Shown here in pieces: positions 17,896 to 29,287 of a stretch of DNA of 64,000 nucleotides. The DNA lies in contig CAVSBE010000008.1 of NCBI GenBank assembly GCA_963726135.1, positions 2,294,001-2,358,000 of the forward strand, in the 5' to 3' direction. Within the stretch, counting starts at the first letter, position 1. Each line of letters starts with the position of its first letter. The notes beneath the pieces are model-generated. The model saw only the letters and a list, made by a program, of their open reading frames with translations. It was not told the origin of the DNA and did no database searches. The position numbers and the translations under genes are program-made. The stretch is from Bog-473 sp963726135 (GTDB taxonomy: Bacteria; Actinomycetota; Acidimicrobiia; Acidimicrobiales; RAAP-2).

Positions 17896-19603
17896 GTGCA
17901 GCCCCTCCCTCCGGACGGCGGCTCCGACTCCGCGCCTCTCGCGGGACGCCGACCCATCGACCGGCGGCAGTTCCTGCAGCTCTCCGCGCTCGGTGCCGCC
18001 GGTGTCGCGACGACCTCGCGCCTGAACACGACGCGCACGAACAAGCGGGTGGCGGCGGGCCCGCCGCCCCGCGCGGCAAGATCTCCCGGCCGTGGTCGAC
18101 ACCAAGCTCCCGAGCGGCGTCATCGTGCCCACCGCGCCATGGCTGATCGCCGAGAACGCCAAGCCGGGCACGTTGAACTGGATCTGCAACCATGTCCAGC
18201 CCGACCACGCCCTCGAGGGCTTCGCCAGTCAGGTGAGCGCGGTGCACGGCGACGACGTCGCACTGTTCGTCAACACCACCGCCCGCGCCGTCCAGGTGCA
18301 GGTGTACCGGATGGGTTACTACCAGGGCCTCGGTGGCCGCCTCGTCATGCAGACGGACTTCGTTGCGGCCAAGCCCCAGCCCGCCGCGGTCGTCACCCCG
18401 GGCACCGCAACGGTGTCCTGCCCCTGGACGCCCACGATGACGTTGAACGTCACGAGCGACTGGCCGCCGGGCTGTTACCTCTTGAAGCTGGTCGGCAGCG
18501 GGGGTGAGGAGCAGTTCGTGCCGCTCACCGTCCGCGATGACACCTCCATGGCGTCGTACGTGCTGCAGAACAGCGTGACGACCTGGCAGGCCTACAACCT
18601 CTGGGGCCACTACAGCCTCTATTACGGCCAGACACCGGGCGGGAAACAGGACTTCGCCAGCCGCGCCCGCGTCGTGTCGTTCGACCGGCCCTACCCGCAG
18701 ACGTGGGCCTCGGGCGCGGCCGACTTCGTCGGCAACGAGCTGCCGCTGGTGTTCCACCTCGAGAGCCTCGGCCTGGACATGACCTACTGGACCGACGTCG
18801 ACCTGCACGCGCGGCCCCAGCTCCTCGCGAACCATCGCTGCCTCTTCAGCCTGGGCCACGACGAGTACTGGTCCCAGCCGATGCGCCAGGCCGCCGCGCA
18901 GGCCAACGCGAACGGCCTCAACCTGGCCTTCCTCGGGGCCAACGCCGTCTACCGGCAGATCCGGTTGGAGCCGAGCTCGGTCGGCCCCAACCGGCTCGAG
19001 GTCTGTTACAAGAGCGCCTCCGAGGACCCCCTCGCCCGGGAGCAGCCCGCGCTCACCACGGTCAACTGGGCCGAGTCCCCGGTGAACGACCCGGAGCAGA
19101 CGCTCATCGGCTCCATGTACCAGTCGGTGGGCGCGAAGGCTGACATGGTGGTGACCGACGCCTCGTCGTGGTTCTACGACGGCTGCAACCTGACGGACGG
19201 GCACACGCTCCCCCAGGTGATCCTCGGGGAGTACGACCGCTACGTGCCCGCCCTCCCCGGACCGCGCAACGTCGACGTACTGGCGCACTCGCCCGTCCCC
19301 GGTCAGTCCAACTGGTCCGATATCACCTACTACACCGCGCCGGGCAACGGTGGCGGTGTGCTGGCCAGCGGCTCGGCCAGCTTCGTCTCCATGCTCTCGA
19401 CGACGGGCGCCATCCCCTCCCTCGTGATCCCCGGGCCCTTCCCGGGCGTCACCGACGTGATCCGCCGCGCCATGGAGAATGTCTACGGCCGCTTCGGGCT
19501 CGGAACGGCCAGCTCCTACGGCAGCTCGGGCGGCAATTGGTCGGCGGTCTACACCGGCTCCGCCGCCGCCAAGGGCACCGCGGCGGGGACCCCTTCGGCC
19601 TGA
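17896..19603 (+). CDS. Tat-exported N,N-dimethylformamidase beta-like protein, frame broken once
   Basis: About 568 aa when bridged. The first frame from GTG 17896 contains a twin-arginine signal (RRPIDRRQFLQLSALGAAG). The mature protein continues in another frame from about 18,075 (RQDLPAVVDTKLPSG), the break lying in a CCGCCGCCCCG run. The core resembles the dimethylformamidase beta-subunit C-terminal family: ISAVHGDDVALFVNTT, YRMGYYQGLGGR, RVVSFDRPYPQTW, CLFSLGHDEYWSQPMR and GGNW near the end. FSLGHDEYWS is the strongest block. It should act outside the cytoplasmic membrane; the amide or other substrate is unknown. Confidence 0.75.
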
Positions 19604-19671
19604 GCGGCATCCGAAAGCCGGGTGTATGACACCACTTTGCAGCGTCGCCCCCCTACGATCGATGCCCAGCG

Positions 19672-20745
19672 ATGGGGAAATCCGACGACGACCGCACTCG
19701 AGCGCGGCGGCCGCTTGCCTGGGGGGCGCTGGTGACCGCCGGACTTGCCGGGCTGGTGTTGAGCGCCTGCTCCTCGGATCCGCCGCACCGCGCCGCTCTC
19801 AAGCCCAAGGCGACCACCACCACGTCGACGACCGCCCCGGCGCCTCCCTGCCCGCTCACCGGGTTGCCGGCGCCCAACGGCAGCGTCCCCCAGCGGCCCG
19901 CCATGGCGGTGAAGATCGACAACTATCCCGCCGGCCGCCCCCAATCGGGGCTCGACAAGGCTGACATCGTCTTCGAAGAGCCCGTCGAGGGGGGCATCAC
20001 CCGCTATGCCGCCGTGTTCCAATGCCAGGACGTGGCGCTGATCGGTCCCGCCCGCTCGGCCCGGAACATCGACATCGGCATCCTCGGGCAGCTGGGCAAC
20101 CCGCTCGAGGCCCATGTGGGGGGCATCAACCCCGTCCTCGCCAACATCATCGCGTCGCCCATCGTGAACGTCGACCTCGGCGCCAGCAACTCGCTGATGA
20201 TCCACCCGCCGGGGAAGGTGCCGCCCGACGCCGACTACACCTCGACGGCCCTCGTCTACGGCACGCACCCCACCATGACCACTCCGCCCCAGCCGCTGTT
20301 CTCGTACTCGACGGCACCGCCCGCAGGGGGAACCCCCGTGTCGACCGTGCACATCCCCTTCTCGGGCACGTCCGACGTCACCTGGAAGTGGAACCCGGGC
20401 ACCAACACCTTCCAGCGCTTCTACGGGCTGATGCCTGACATGCTGGCCAACAACGTGCAGAACGCAGCGGCGAACGTCGTGGTGCAGTACGTGCAGATCA
20501 GCTACGGGCCGTGGGCCGAGAACTCCGGGGGCGGCCTGGAGGTGCAGGCGGACCTGTACCCCAACGCCGCCGGCACCGCCGTCATCTACCGCAACGGGAT
20601 GGCGATCAACGCCACCTGGCATCGATCCACACTCGGGTCGCCGACACAGTTCGTCAACGCGTTCGGCGTGCCGATCCCGTTGCAGCCGGGCCAGACATGG
20701 GTCGAACTGGTGCCGAACACCATCATCGCCACCACGACGCCCTAG
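19672..20745 (+). CDS. DUF3048 lipoprotein (YerB-like)
   Basis: 357 aa. An N-terminal export segment ends in a lipobox (LVLSAC near residue 33), then a Thr-rich linker. The DUF3048 core begins at CPLTGLPAPNG and includes RPAMAVKIDNYPAGRPQSGL, ADIVFEEPVEGGITRYAAVF, GPARSARNIDI and, late, VQYVQISYGPW. Members are surface-anchored and of unknown biochemical role; Bacillus YerB is the usual reference. It is complete, without breaks, and starts 68 bases after the preceding exported protein. Confidence 0.88.
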   Translation: MGKSDDDRTRARRPLAWGALVTAGLAGLVLSACSSDPPHRAALKPKATTTTSTTAPAPPCPLTGLPAPNGSVPQRPAMAVKIDNYPAGRPQSGLDKADIVFEEPVEGGITRYAAVFQCQDVALIGPARSARNIDIGILGQLGNPLEAHVGGINPVLANIIASPIVNVDLGASNSLMIHPPGKVPPDADYTSTALVYGTHPTMTTPPQPLFSYSTAPPAGGTPVSTVHIPFSGTSDVTWKWNPGTNTFQRFYGLMPDMLANNVQNAAANVVVQYVQISYGPWAENSGGGLEVQADLYPNAAGTAVIYRNGMAINATWHRSTLGSPTQFVNAFGVPIPLQPGQTWVELVPNTIIATTTP

Positions 20746-20760
20746 CCGGGCCTCGGGCGA

Positions 20761-21678
20761 CTACGTCGGCGGTTTGCGCGCCGTCACGGCCAACAACAGA
20801 CAGTCTTCCGCCGCGGCGAACACGCCCGGGTGCGCGCTTGCTTCGGCCTCGTCGAAGACGCCCGTGGCCGCGCCGTGACGCATGAGGTTGAGACCCTTGC
20901 AATCGGCCACCACGAAGCCGGCTCGCTCGAGCTTGGCCACCAGCTCGCCCGCACCGTACTCAATCTTGTGGTCGTGGTTCATCGGTACGTCCGATCGCAG
21001 CCGCCACACCGGTCCGTTGGGCGTGTCGAGGCAGAACCAACCGCCCGGGGCGAGCACCCGGAAGGCTTCGCGCGCCACCATGTCGCCCTCGGCCTCGGTC
21101 ACGTGCTCAATGGACTGGCCGCTGTAGACGAGATCGAAGGAACCGTCCTGGTAGCGCCCGAGATCGACCATGGAGTGGAACGCGAACTCCACCGGCCCCA
21201 GCTCGGACAGCACCGTGTCGCCCGTCGAGCCACCCTGGTAGATGGCGTCGCGCTCGTCGACCGGCAGATCGACCACGACGAGGCGCTCGAACCGGTACGG
21301 GTAGCCCAGGTGCACCAGCGCACCGTCGGGCAGGCCCTGGTGGGTCCCACCGAGATCGAGGATGCGGGTGGCCGGGGGCAGCCCGGCCACGAACTCGCTG
21401 CGGCTGACGTGCATGGAGAGGAGCACGTTGGCGATGGGCACACGGCGGCGGAACTCCTCGGAGTGAGCCAGTGCCTCTGCGACACCGTGGCGGGAGAGCT
21501 CCCCGCTGGCCAGCTTCCTGGCGTACTCGGCTCCGCCCGCCGGGTCGGGTTCGCGGTCGAGGATCACGTTGAAGGCCATGCGCACAGCGTGCTTGGGTGG
21601 GAGGTAACGGAAGGGCACGGTGGGCACGAATCGGTCGAGGGCGCGGGAGGCCCGCTGCTTCCATTCCCTGGGTGGCAC
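20761..21678 (-). CDS. DUF4214 plus class I SAM-dependent methyltransferase
   Basis: 305 aa. Residues 35-80 match DUF4214 (AFNVILDREPDPAGGAEYARKL ... EALAHSEEF), a small helical module common in surface-glycan and adhesin proteins. Residues 95-260 are a methyltransferase: TRILDLGGTHQGLPDGA (motif I), RLVVVDLPVDERDAIY (motif II acidic), FDLVYSGQSIEHV (motif IV) and LAPGGWFCLDTPNGPVW (post-IV). The latter blocks resemble sugar or FkbM-like methylases. The GTG at 21678 is preferred. It lies just downstream of recA on the same strand but about 100 bases away, so linkage is uncertain. Confidence 0.85.
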   Translation of the reverse strand: MPPREWKQRASRALDRFVPTVPFRYLPPKHAVRMAFNVILDREPDPAGGAEYARKLASGELSRHGVAEALAHSEEFRRRVPIANVLLSMHVSRSEFVAGLPPATRILDLGGTHQGLPDGALVHLGYPYRFERLVVVDLPVDERDAIYQGGSTGDTVLSELGPVEFAFHSMVDLGRYQDGSFDLVYSGQSIEHVTEAEGDMVAREAFRVLAPGGWFCLDTPNGPVWRLRSDVPMNHDHKIEYGAGELVAKLERAGFVVADCKGLNLMRHGAATGVFDEAEASAHPGVFAAAEDCLLLAVTARKPPT

Positions 21679-21779
21679 GGCACCATTGTGCTCCGGACGC
21701 GAAGCGCTCCGGGCCGGTGACCCCCTGGGAGTGAGGGGACGGTCCGGAGGCTTCGGTGCCGTGGGAGGCGGAGGTGCGG

Positions 21780-23924
<2,145 letters not shown>

Positions 23925-23942
23925 CTGCCTCTCTCCTCTTCC

Positions 23943-23988
23943 TCGGTTCTGCGATTGCCTTGTGCTGCGAATGTCGGTTCTGCGATTG
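23943..23988. repeat. Direct repeat in the recA leader
   Basis: TCGGTTCTGCGATTG occurs at 23943-23957 and 23974-23988, 31 bases apart, just upstream of the recA start. A 15-base palindrome GCTGCGATTCGCAGC lies at 24068-24082. Role unknown; this could be leader structure. Confidence 0.6.
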
Positions 23989-24086
23989 CTCGTCCTGCGA
24001 CCCGTGCCGGACCGTGGCCGGTCCTTTGCGGTGACCCTATGGCGAGGGTGTGACGGACCCCGCCGGCGCTGCGATTCGCAGCATAA

Positions 24087-24100
24087 CGAACGTGTGTTCG
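24087..24100. promoter_or_regulatory. LexA (SOS) box upstream of recA
   Basis: CGAAC-GTGT-GTTCG fits the actinobacterial/Gram-positive LexA consensus (CGAAC-N4-GTTCG) at every defined position. It is 163 bases upstream of recA on the leftward strand and 165 bases before the rightward secreted-protein gene, so it could influence both. Confidence 0.85.
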
Positions 24101-24264
24101 TACGACGCGGATCCTCCGGCCGGCAGGGTGGAACGGCGGGAGAACGGTCCCCACCTCCCCCCGGCCGGTCCGGAAAAGCGTGGCGGCCGTGACCAGGAGG
24201 CGCCCCGGTCACGTGCGAAGCTGACGGGTCCCGGAGCGGGAGAGGGAGAACAGGAGGCCGGTCG

Positions 24265-24988
24265 GTGTTCGGACGAAGGGTGGTGGCCGGCATCGTGCTG
24301 GCCGGGCCGGTGCTCGGGGCGACGGCGGCGCTGGCGGGCCCTGCCGCGGCGACCAGCCCCCCCAGCAACGCCTCGACGCTCTACCACCAGGCCGTCGCGA
24401 CGACGCAATCGTGGTCGGTCCACTACAGCTCGGCCTCGACACAGTCGAAGCAGACCCTCCTCGTCGCCGGGGACGCCGGGCCGGCATCGGGGAGCCAGAC
24501 GGTGAGCATGGGCACGGGCACCATCACGATCGTCGTGATCGGCGGCATCACCTACGTCAAGGGCAACGTCGGCGGGCTTCAGAACCTGGCCGGACTCGAG
24601 CGCGTCCCAGGCAGCTGCCGCGTCGGGCCAGTGGATCGAGTTCTCCACCAACAACGTTGCGTTCGCCCAGGTCGTCGTGGGTGTCCGCTCCCACGACGTC
24701 GCCACCCAGCTGCTGCTCAAAGGGCCGCTCTCCCTCGGGCGCCCGCGGACGCTCGATGGCAGCGCCGTCGAAGCCATCGACGGGACGCAGACGTTCGCGC
24801 GCAAGGAGGTCCACGTCGTCCTGTACGTCCGCGCCCAGGGGACCCACGTCCCGGTGGAGGAGGACTCGGTCGACGCGAAGGGGCAGCCCACTGACGCCGA
24901 GCACGTGACCTACTCGAAATGGGGCGAGCTCGTGCGCCCCCTGGCCCCCCAGGCCACCGTGTCCATCGGGCCGGTCAGCGCCGTCTGA
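24265..24988 (+). CDS. Secreted protein, paralogue of the next gene, frame broken once
   Basis: About 240 aa when bridged. GTG 24265 begins a signal peptide (RRVVAGIVLAGPVLGATAALA, cleavage near PAAA). The mature part has YHQAVATTQSWSVHYSSAS and ITIVVIGGITYVKGN, then after a shift near 24,595 WIEFSTNNVAFAQVVVGV and VLYVRAQGTHVPVEEDSVD. The pattern (GxxYVKGN, later YV...PVEEDT) resembles LppX/LprG-like or other actinobacterial secreted beta-rich proteins, but I cannot name the family. It is the divergent neighbour of recA. The following gene shares the layout, so the two arose by tandem duplication. Confidence 0.65.
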
Positions 24989-25144
24989 CGGGCGGGCCCC
25001 GCCGGCGGGCGGGATCGGATGGCCGCCCGGGGCCGACCCGATCCCGCTGGCGCACCCCGGCGTGGGAGTATTACCTCCCGTCCCCGACCGGCCGAGCAGG
25101 CGCCTCAAGCGCCGCCCGCCGGAACCTCCAGGAGAGTGAAGGTC

Positions 25145-25945
25145 ATGCGCCCCCTGCGCCAATTCCCAATGAGCACCGCCGCGGCCGCCGGGGCCGTCTC
25201 CGCCGCCGCCGCACTGGCGGCCCTCACCGCCGGCACGTCCATGGCGGCCGGCGCAGCCGCGACACCCTCGCAGAGCGCCCAGTCCGAGTACCAGGCCGCC
25301 ATGAAGGCGGTGGGCACCCAGGGTGTGCACTTCAGCTCGTCGGCCCGGCAGAGCGGCGTGACCATCGCCGTGCACGGGGACACCGGCGTCACCTCGGGTA
25401 CTCAGACACTCGTCGTGAAGAACGGGTCGCTGACCGAGCACCTGACGGCGCTGGTCGTCGGGCCCACCGGATACATCAAGGCCAACGCCACCGCCCTCCA
25501 CCACGTGATCGGCCTCACCAGCACCCAGTCGTCAAAGTACGCAAACGCATGGCTCTCCTTCCCTACGTCGAACAACGGCCTCGCCCAACTGGTCACCGGT
25601 CTCCTCAATTCGCAGGTTCCGCGCGAACTGGAGATGACCGGGCCCTTCACCTACGGCACCCCCACCTCGGTGAACGGGACGTCCGTCCTGGCCATCCACG
25701 GCTCACAGGGCACCCAGACCGGCACGGTGCCGGTCGTCCTCTACGTCCCGGCCAGTGGCAGGCCCCTGCCGGTCGAAGAGGACACCAACCCCGGCAGCGG
25801 GGGCGGTTCCTCGGCCATCCACGGCACGGTGTCCTTCTCCTCCTGGGGCGAGAAGACGAGCGAACAGGCGCCCGGCCACTCGGTGTCGCTGCTGAAACTG
25901 GTCCCGGGCGCGACCTCGGGCGCCACCTCGACCACGGCGGGCTAG
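25145..25945 (+). CDS. Secreted protein of the same tandem family
   Basis: 266 aa, intact. An N-terminal export signal (FPMSTAAAAGAVSAAAALAAL, Ala-rich) is followed by YQAAMKAVGTQGVHFSSSARQ, a strand SGTQTLVVKNGSLTEHLTAL, VVGPTGYIKANATALHHVIGL and VVLYVPASGRPLPVEEDTNPG. The blocks YxxAV/M, TGYIKANA and PLPVEED correspond to those in the gene at 24265. The ATG at 25145 is chosen to place the signal; GTG 25139 is an alternative. No lipobox. Function unknown; a lipid- or ligand-binding beta sheet would fit the LppX-like pattern but is inference. Confidence 0.7.
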   Translation: MRPLRQFPMSTAAAAGAVSAAAALAALTAGTSMAAGAAATPSQSAQSEYQAAMKAVGTQGVHFSSSARQSGVTIAVHGDTGVTSGTQTLVVKNGSLTEHLTALVVGPTGYIKANATALHHVIGLTSTQSSKYANAWLSFPTSNNGLAQLVTGLLNSQVPRELEMTGPFTYGTPTSVNGTSVLAIHGSQGTQTGTVPVVLYVPASGRPLPVEEDTNPGSGGGSSAIHGTVSFSSWGEKTSEQAPGHSVSLLKLVPGATSGATSTTAG

Positions 25946-25950
25946 CCCGG

Positions 25951-26448
25951 GTGGCGGTCCGGCTCCAGGCCGTCCAGGGCGACATCACGGCCGAGCGGGT
26001 CGACGCGGTCGTGAACGCGGCCAACCGCGATCTCCGTGGGGGCGGGGGCGTCGACGGCGCCATCCACCGCGTCGCCGGCGCCGATCGTCTGCAGGCCGCC
26101 TGCCGGGCCATCGGCGGGTGCCCGCCCGGTGCAGCCGTCGTCACCGACGGCTTCGACCTCCCCGCCCGCTTCATCATCCACACCGTGGGCCCGGTCTGGC
26201 ACGGCGGCACGGCGGGCGAGCCCGAGACGCTCGCCTCGTGCTACCGCGGCGCGCTGTCGGTCGCGGACGAGGTGGGCGCCCGCTCGGTCGCCTTCCCGGC
26301 CATCTCGACCGGGGTGTTCGGCTACCCCCCGGGCCTGGCCGCCGAGGTCGCCGTGTCAACCGTCCGCGCGGCGGCCACCCACGTCACCCTGGTCCGCTTC
26401 GTCGCCTTCGACGTGGCCACGCTCGAGCACTACCTGGGACTGCTCTGA
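25951..26448 (+). CDS. Macro-domain protein (ADP-ribose-binding hydrolase)
   Basis: 165 aa, the size of a stand-alone macro domain. It shows LQAVQGDITAERVDAVVNAAN, the glycine loop DLRGGGGVDGAIHRVAG, PARFIIHTVGPVW and the phosphate loop VAFPAISTGVFGYPPGLAAEV. These match the MacroD/YmdB-type class that removes ADP-ribose from proteins or cleaves O-acetyl-ADP-ribose. The GTG start at 25951 is six bases past the preceding stop. It is cytoplasmic and has no link in function to the secreted genes before it. Confidence 0.92.
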   Translation: MAVRLQAVQGDITAERVDAVVNAANRDLRGGGGVDGAIHRVAGADRLQAACRAIGGCPPGAAVVTDGFDLPARFIIHTVGPVWHGGTAGEPETLASCYRGALSVADEVGARSVAFPAISTGVFGYPPGLAAEVAVSTVRAAATHVTLVRFVAFDVATLEHYLGLL

Positions 26449-26525
26449 GGCTGCGGTCAGCGAAGCAAGCGCCACCGGCGCGCGACATCCGAACCTCGTC
26501 CCATCCCGCCGCTTAACCTGACGAC

Positions 26526-27367
26526 GTGGCAGGCCGGCGCCGACCCTCCAACCGTTACGAGCTGTTGACGTGCGCCTGGAAGGGTCACGACGTGGTCGGT
26601 GTCGGCGCCGCCGAGATCACCCCCCAGGACCAGTTGGTGGTGCGCCAGTGGGACGGGTTGCGGTTCCACCGCTGCCTCCGCTGTGACGCCTGGGTGATGC
26701 ACCCGATCCCGGAGCATCCGACCAGGGACCGGGTGGAACGCCGGGAGGAGATCGAGGTGCCGGCGCGGGCGCTGTCCTGCGAGACCGCTACGTGCTGCGG
26801 CTGATCGCCGTCGATCGGGCCATCCACGTGCTGGTGTTGACCACCCTCGCCCTCGTGCTCTTCACCTTTGCCAGTCACGATCAGTCGTTGCACCGCGACT
26901 ACACCAACATCATGAACGACCTGGCCGGAGGTGACCCCGGTTCCACCCAGGCCCGGGGCATCCTCGGCTACTTCGGACGGGCCTTCAAGTACTCGCCAGC
27001 CCACCTGATCACCTTGGGCCTGGTGCTCGTCGCCTACGCCGCCCTCGAGGCGACCGAGATGGTGGGGCTGTGGTTCAACAAGCGGTGGGCCGAGTACCTA
27101 ACTTTCGTTGCCACGACGGTGCTCATCCCCTACGAGGTCTACGAGCTGACGCTCCGGGTCAGCGTCTTCAAGCTCGTCGTCCTGGCGATCAACCTGGCGG
27201 TGGCCATCTACCTCCTCCTGGCCAAGCGACTCTTCGGCCTGCGCGGCGGGCACCGCGCCGAGATGGTGCGACGGGAGTCCCTGGGCGGCTGGGAGGCCAT
27301 CGAAAGGGCCACGCCACAACCCGTGGGCTCCTCGGGACGGGGCGAGCCGGCTCCGGCGTCCCACTAG
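26526..27367 (+). CDS. DUF2127 membrane protein with Cys-containing N-terminus, frame broken once
   Basis: About 280 aa when bridged. Residues 1-80 (RYELLTCAWKGHDVVGV ... FHRCLRCDAWVMHPIPEH) include a CxxC pair and precede a membrane domain. The DUF2127 part starts at LRDRYVLRLIAVDRAIHVLVL and has about four hydrophobic helices (HLITLGLVLVAYAALEATEM, AEYLTFVATTVLIPYEVYEL, VVLAINLAVAIYLLLAKRL). The frame shifts near 26,768 in a GGCGCGGGCGCTG stretch; both sides belong to one known family arrangement. GTG start at 26526. The function of the family is unknown. Its stop overlaps the convergent hydrolase's stop region. Confidence 0.78.
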
Positions 27368-28011
27368 AGACCCTGGCGATAGGACTCCAACCACCCGACG
27401 AGCACGTCGGGGTGCCCGAGAGCCGGGAGATGGCCACCGGGCATCTCGTCGGGATCGATCCCCAGTCGATCGTGGACCACACGGCGGAGGAACGGCGCGG
27501 GGAAGAAGCGGTCGTCCCGGCAGAGCAAGAACCGCGTCGGCACGTCGGGCCACGCGTCGAGGGGCCACGGCTTCTCGAAGGGCGTCCCGGATTGCTCGCG
27601 GAGGTGTGACGGGAGATCGGCCACCAGGTCGGCCGGCAGGTCGTGCGCAAAGATCTCCTGCGGGTCGAAGGGATCGGGGAACGCATGACCGGTGTTGGCC
27701 CACCACTCTCCTGGGGATTCGCCCGGCTTGGGCACCATCGCGGCGACCAGGACGATGAGCCGGACGGGCAGCCGGCCGCAGACGAGCGGAGCGGTGAAGC
27801 CACCGAGCGACTGGGCCACCACCACGATGTCGTCGCGATCGCCGGCGGCCGCCACGACCACGTCCGCGTAGTCCGAGAGCCCGGCCGAGTCGTCGTCACA
27901 GGGCAAGTCGACGGCCACGACGTCGTGCCCGAGCGCCTCGAGCCCCGGCGTCACCCGGTGCCAATACCATGAGCCGGAACCGGCGCCGTGGATGAGGACG
28001 TAGGTGGACAT
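27364..28011 (-). CDS. Alpha/beta-hydrolase (salicylate-esterase-like fold)
   Basis: 215 aa. It shows the oxyanion strand YVLIHGAGSGSWYWHRV, the nucleophile elbow AQSLGG near residue 66 and the His in GGHLPALGHPD near the end. The acid is likely the Asp in LLCRDDRFFP. The short lid and HGAGSGSWYWH resemble the plant MES/actinobacterial esterase group. ATG 28011 is well supported. It is a single gene, convergent with DUF2127. Substrate unknown. Confidence 0.87.
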   Translation of the reverse strand: MSTYVLIHGAGSGSWYWHRVTPGLEALGHDVVAVDLPCDDDSAGLSDYADVVVAAAGDRDDIVVVAQSLGGFTAPLVCGRLPVRLIVLVAAMVPKPGESPGEWWANTGHAFPDPFDPQEIFAHDLPADLVADLPSHLREQSGTPFEKPWPLDAWPDVPTRFLLCRDDRFFPAPFLRRVVHDRLGIDPDEMPGGHLPALGHPDVLVGWLESYRQGL

Positions 28012-28052
28012 CGGACTCGGACGATACCGCCCTCGCCTGGGGGGCCGGCCGG

Positions 28053-28508
28053 TCAGGAGCGGTGCTGGCCGGCCTTGATCATCTCGACCGCCTGCTGGGC
28101 TCGCCGCCGTGTGGTCTCCTCGCGTTTCGCCTCGGAGATCCAGCGGGCGTACTCCTTGCGGTGCGTGAAGGACAAGCGCTCGAAGGCGGCCTTGGCCCGT
28201 GGATCGGTCGCCAGCGCCGCCGCCAGCGCATCGGGCACCTCGACCGCCCGCGGTGCGCGGTCCAGCTCGAGGGCGACATCGACCTGCTGCCCAGCTTCCA
28301 CCGCCGCGTTTTGGCGAACCTCCCGGTTCAACCCCACCACGAACTCACCGCCCATGCGCGCCACGCTCGTTCGCCACCTGTACCCGTTGACGGTCGCGAC
28401 CACGGGGAACCGCTTGGCACCCTCACCGACTTCGGCGACCTGCGCATCACGGAGAACGATGGCGGCAGCGGGACCACGTGCCTGCAGCTGCGTCGTGAAC
28501 CGGATCAC
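28053..28508 (-). CDS. YdeI/OmpD-associated family protein with DUF1905
   Basis: About 151 aa from the GTG at 28508, which begins at the DUF1905 fold (IRFTTQLQARGPAAAIVL, RFPVVATVNGYRWRTSVARM). The C-terminal OmdA-like region follows (VPDALAAALATDPRAKAAFERL, FTHRKEYARWISEAK, RRRAQQAVEMIKAG). The open frame continues upstream but without family resemblance. It is cytoplasmic. Family members are tied loosely to bacteriocin/peptide protection in proteobacteria; the role here is unknown. Confidence 0.8.
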   Translation of the reverse strand: MIRFTTQLQARGPAAAIVLRDAQVAEVGEGAKRFPVVATVNGYRWRTSVARMGGEFVVGLNREVRQNAAVEAGQQVDVALELDRAPRAVEVPDALAAALATDPRAKAAFERLSFTHRKEYARWISEAKREETTRRRAQQAVEMIKAGQHRS

Positions 28509-28679
28509 TCCCTTGTGTCTAGAGGCGTTGTAGAGCCGCGTGCAACGGTGTCTAAGGCTGTGACCAGGGGTAGCGTTAGGGGCCGGAGATGGGGTCCTGT
28601 TCGTGGGCTGCAATATCTGCCCCACGATCTGCCCCAATGGTGTCGTGACCAATCTAGAGCCAGGTGTGCGCGTTATGGG

Positions 28680-28954
28680 CTACGCCACCGCGCCGCGCCG
28701 CATCACGCGGCGTTCCTTCGCCGTCGTCCCGGCCCACACGCCCTCGAGCGAGTCGTCCCCCAGGGCGTAGCGAAAACACTCGTCCCGAACCGGACAGGTG
28801 GCGCACACGGCTCTGGCGCGGTCCAGGTCGACCGAGGTCCCCGCGAGAAGAAGCCCCTGACGCCCAGGCCCCTACAGGCGGCGGACTGGTGCCACGACGG
28901 CCGCTGTACGAGGTCCTCGAGGGTGAGCGGGACTCCCTCGGATCCAGGAGCCAT
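28680..28954 (-). CDS. WhiB-family iron-sulfur regulator, frame broken once
   Basis: About 91 aa. The first Cys is in HQSAACRGLGVRGFF; after a break in a CCCC run (28839-28842 on the plus strand) come VDLDRARAVCATCPVRDECFRYAL with the other three Cys. EGVWAGTTAKERRVMRR then gives the G[V/I]WGG-type turn and basic tail. All four [4Fe-4S] ligands are present across the break. The turn reads GVWAGT rather than GVWGG, as in some divergent WhiB proteins. ATG 28954 is preferred; GTG 28981 is possible. It may regulate accessory genes, but no target can be read from sequence. Confidence 0.82.
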
Positions 28955-29056
28955 GAGCCACTGGACGAGCGCCTCGTTCACCCTGAAAGCGTCGGGGGGC
29001 GCTGTATCAGCGCTGGGCTGGCGGACCTCGCTATTGAGTGCGTCTACCCGCGCCCC

Positions 29057-29287
29057 ATGGCCCCGATGCCTGAGCCTGGCGACCTCATCGAGGCGTTCAG
29101 CCCGCAGCCGGGTCGGTGCTTTCGGATGGTGTACTCGGTGCAGCTGCAGGCGGATTACTGTCGCCAGCCGCCGGCGTGGAAGGGCCAATGGCAGGACGTC
29201 AATGGGCGCTGGTGGTACGTCGAGGCGTGCCGGGAGCACACGCCGAAGGTGGCGAGCGGCAGCTCGGCCCACCGTTCCGTCAATTAA
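29057..29287 (+). CDS. Small Cys/Trp-rich protein of unknown family, copy A
   Basis: 76 aa (ATG 29057, or 29066). It contains PEPGDLIEAF, RCFRMVYSVQLQADYC, PPAWKGQWQDVNGRWW and YVEACREH. The same spaced pattern (EPGD, RC[FW], VYSxQLQxxxC, PAWxGxW, WxxVxACxxH) recurs in the gene at 29,937, so it is under selection as a protein. I do not recognise the family. The three Cys and two His could bind a metal. It has no signal peptide and no membrane segment. It lies just upstream of, and divergent from, the WhiB gene. Confidence 0.6.
   Translation: MAPMPEPGDLIEAFSPQPGRCFRMVYSVQLQADYCRQPPAWKGQWQDVNGRWWYVEACREHTPKVASGSSAHRSVN

Noticed and set aside
28509..28679. Remnant of a phage integrase end between the YdeI-like and WhiB genes
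   Set aside because: A GQIVGQ-like tail is suggestive, but there is no catalytic motif and too little sequence to support it.
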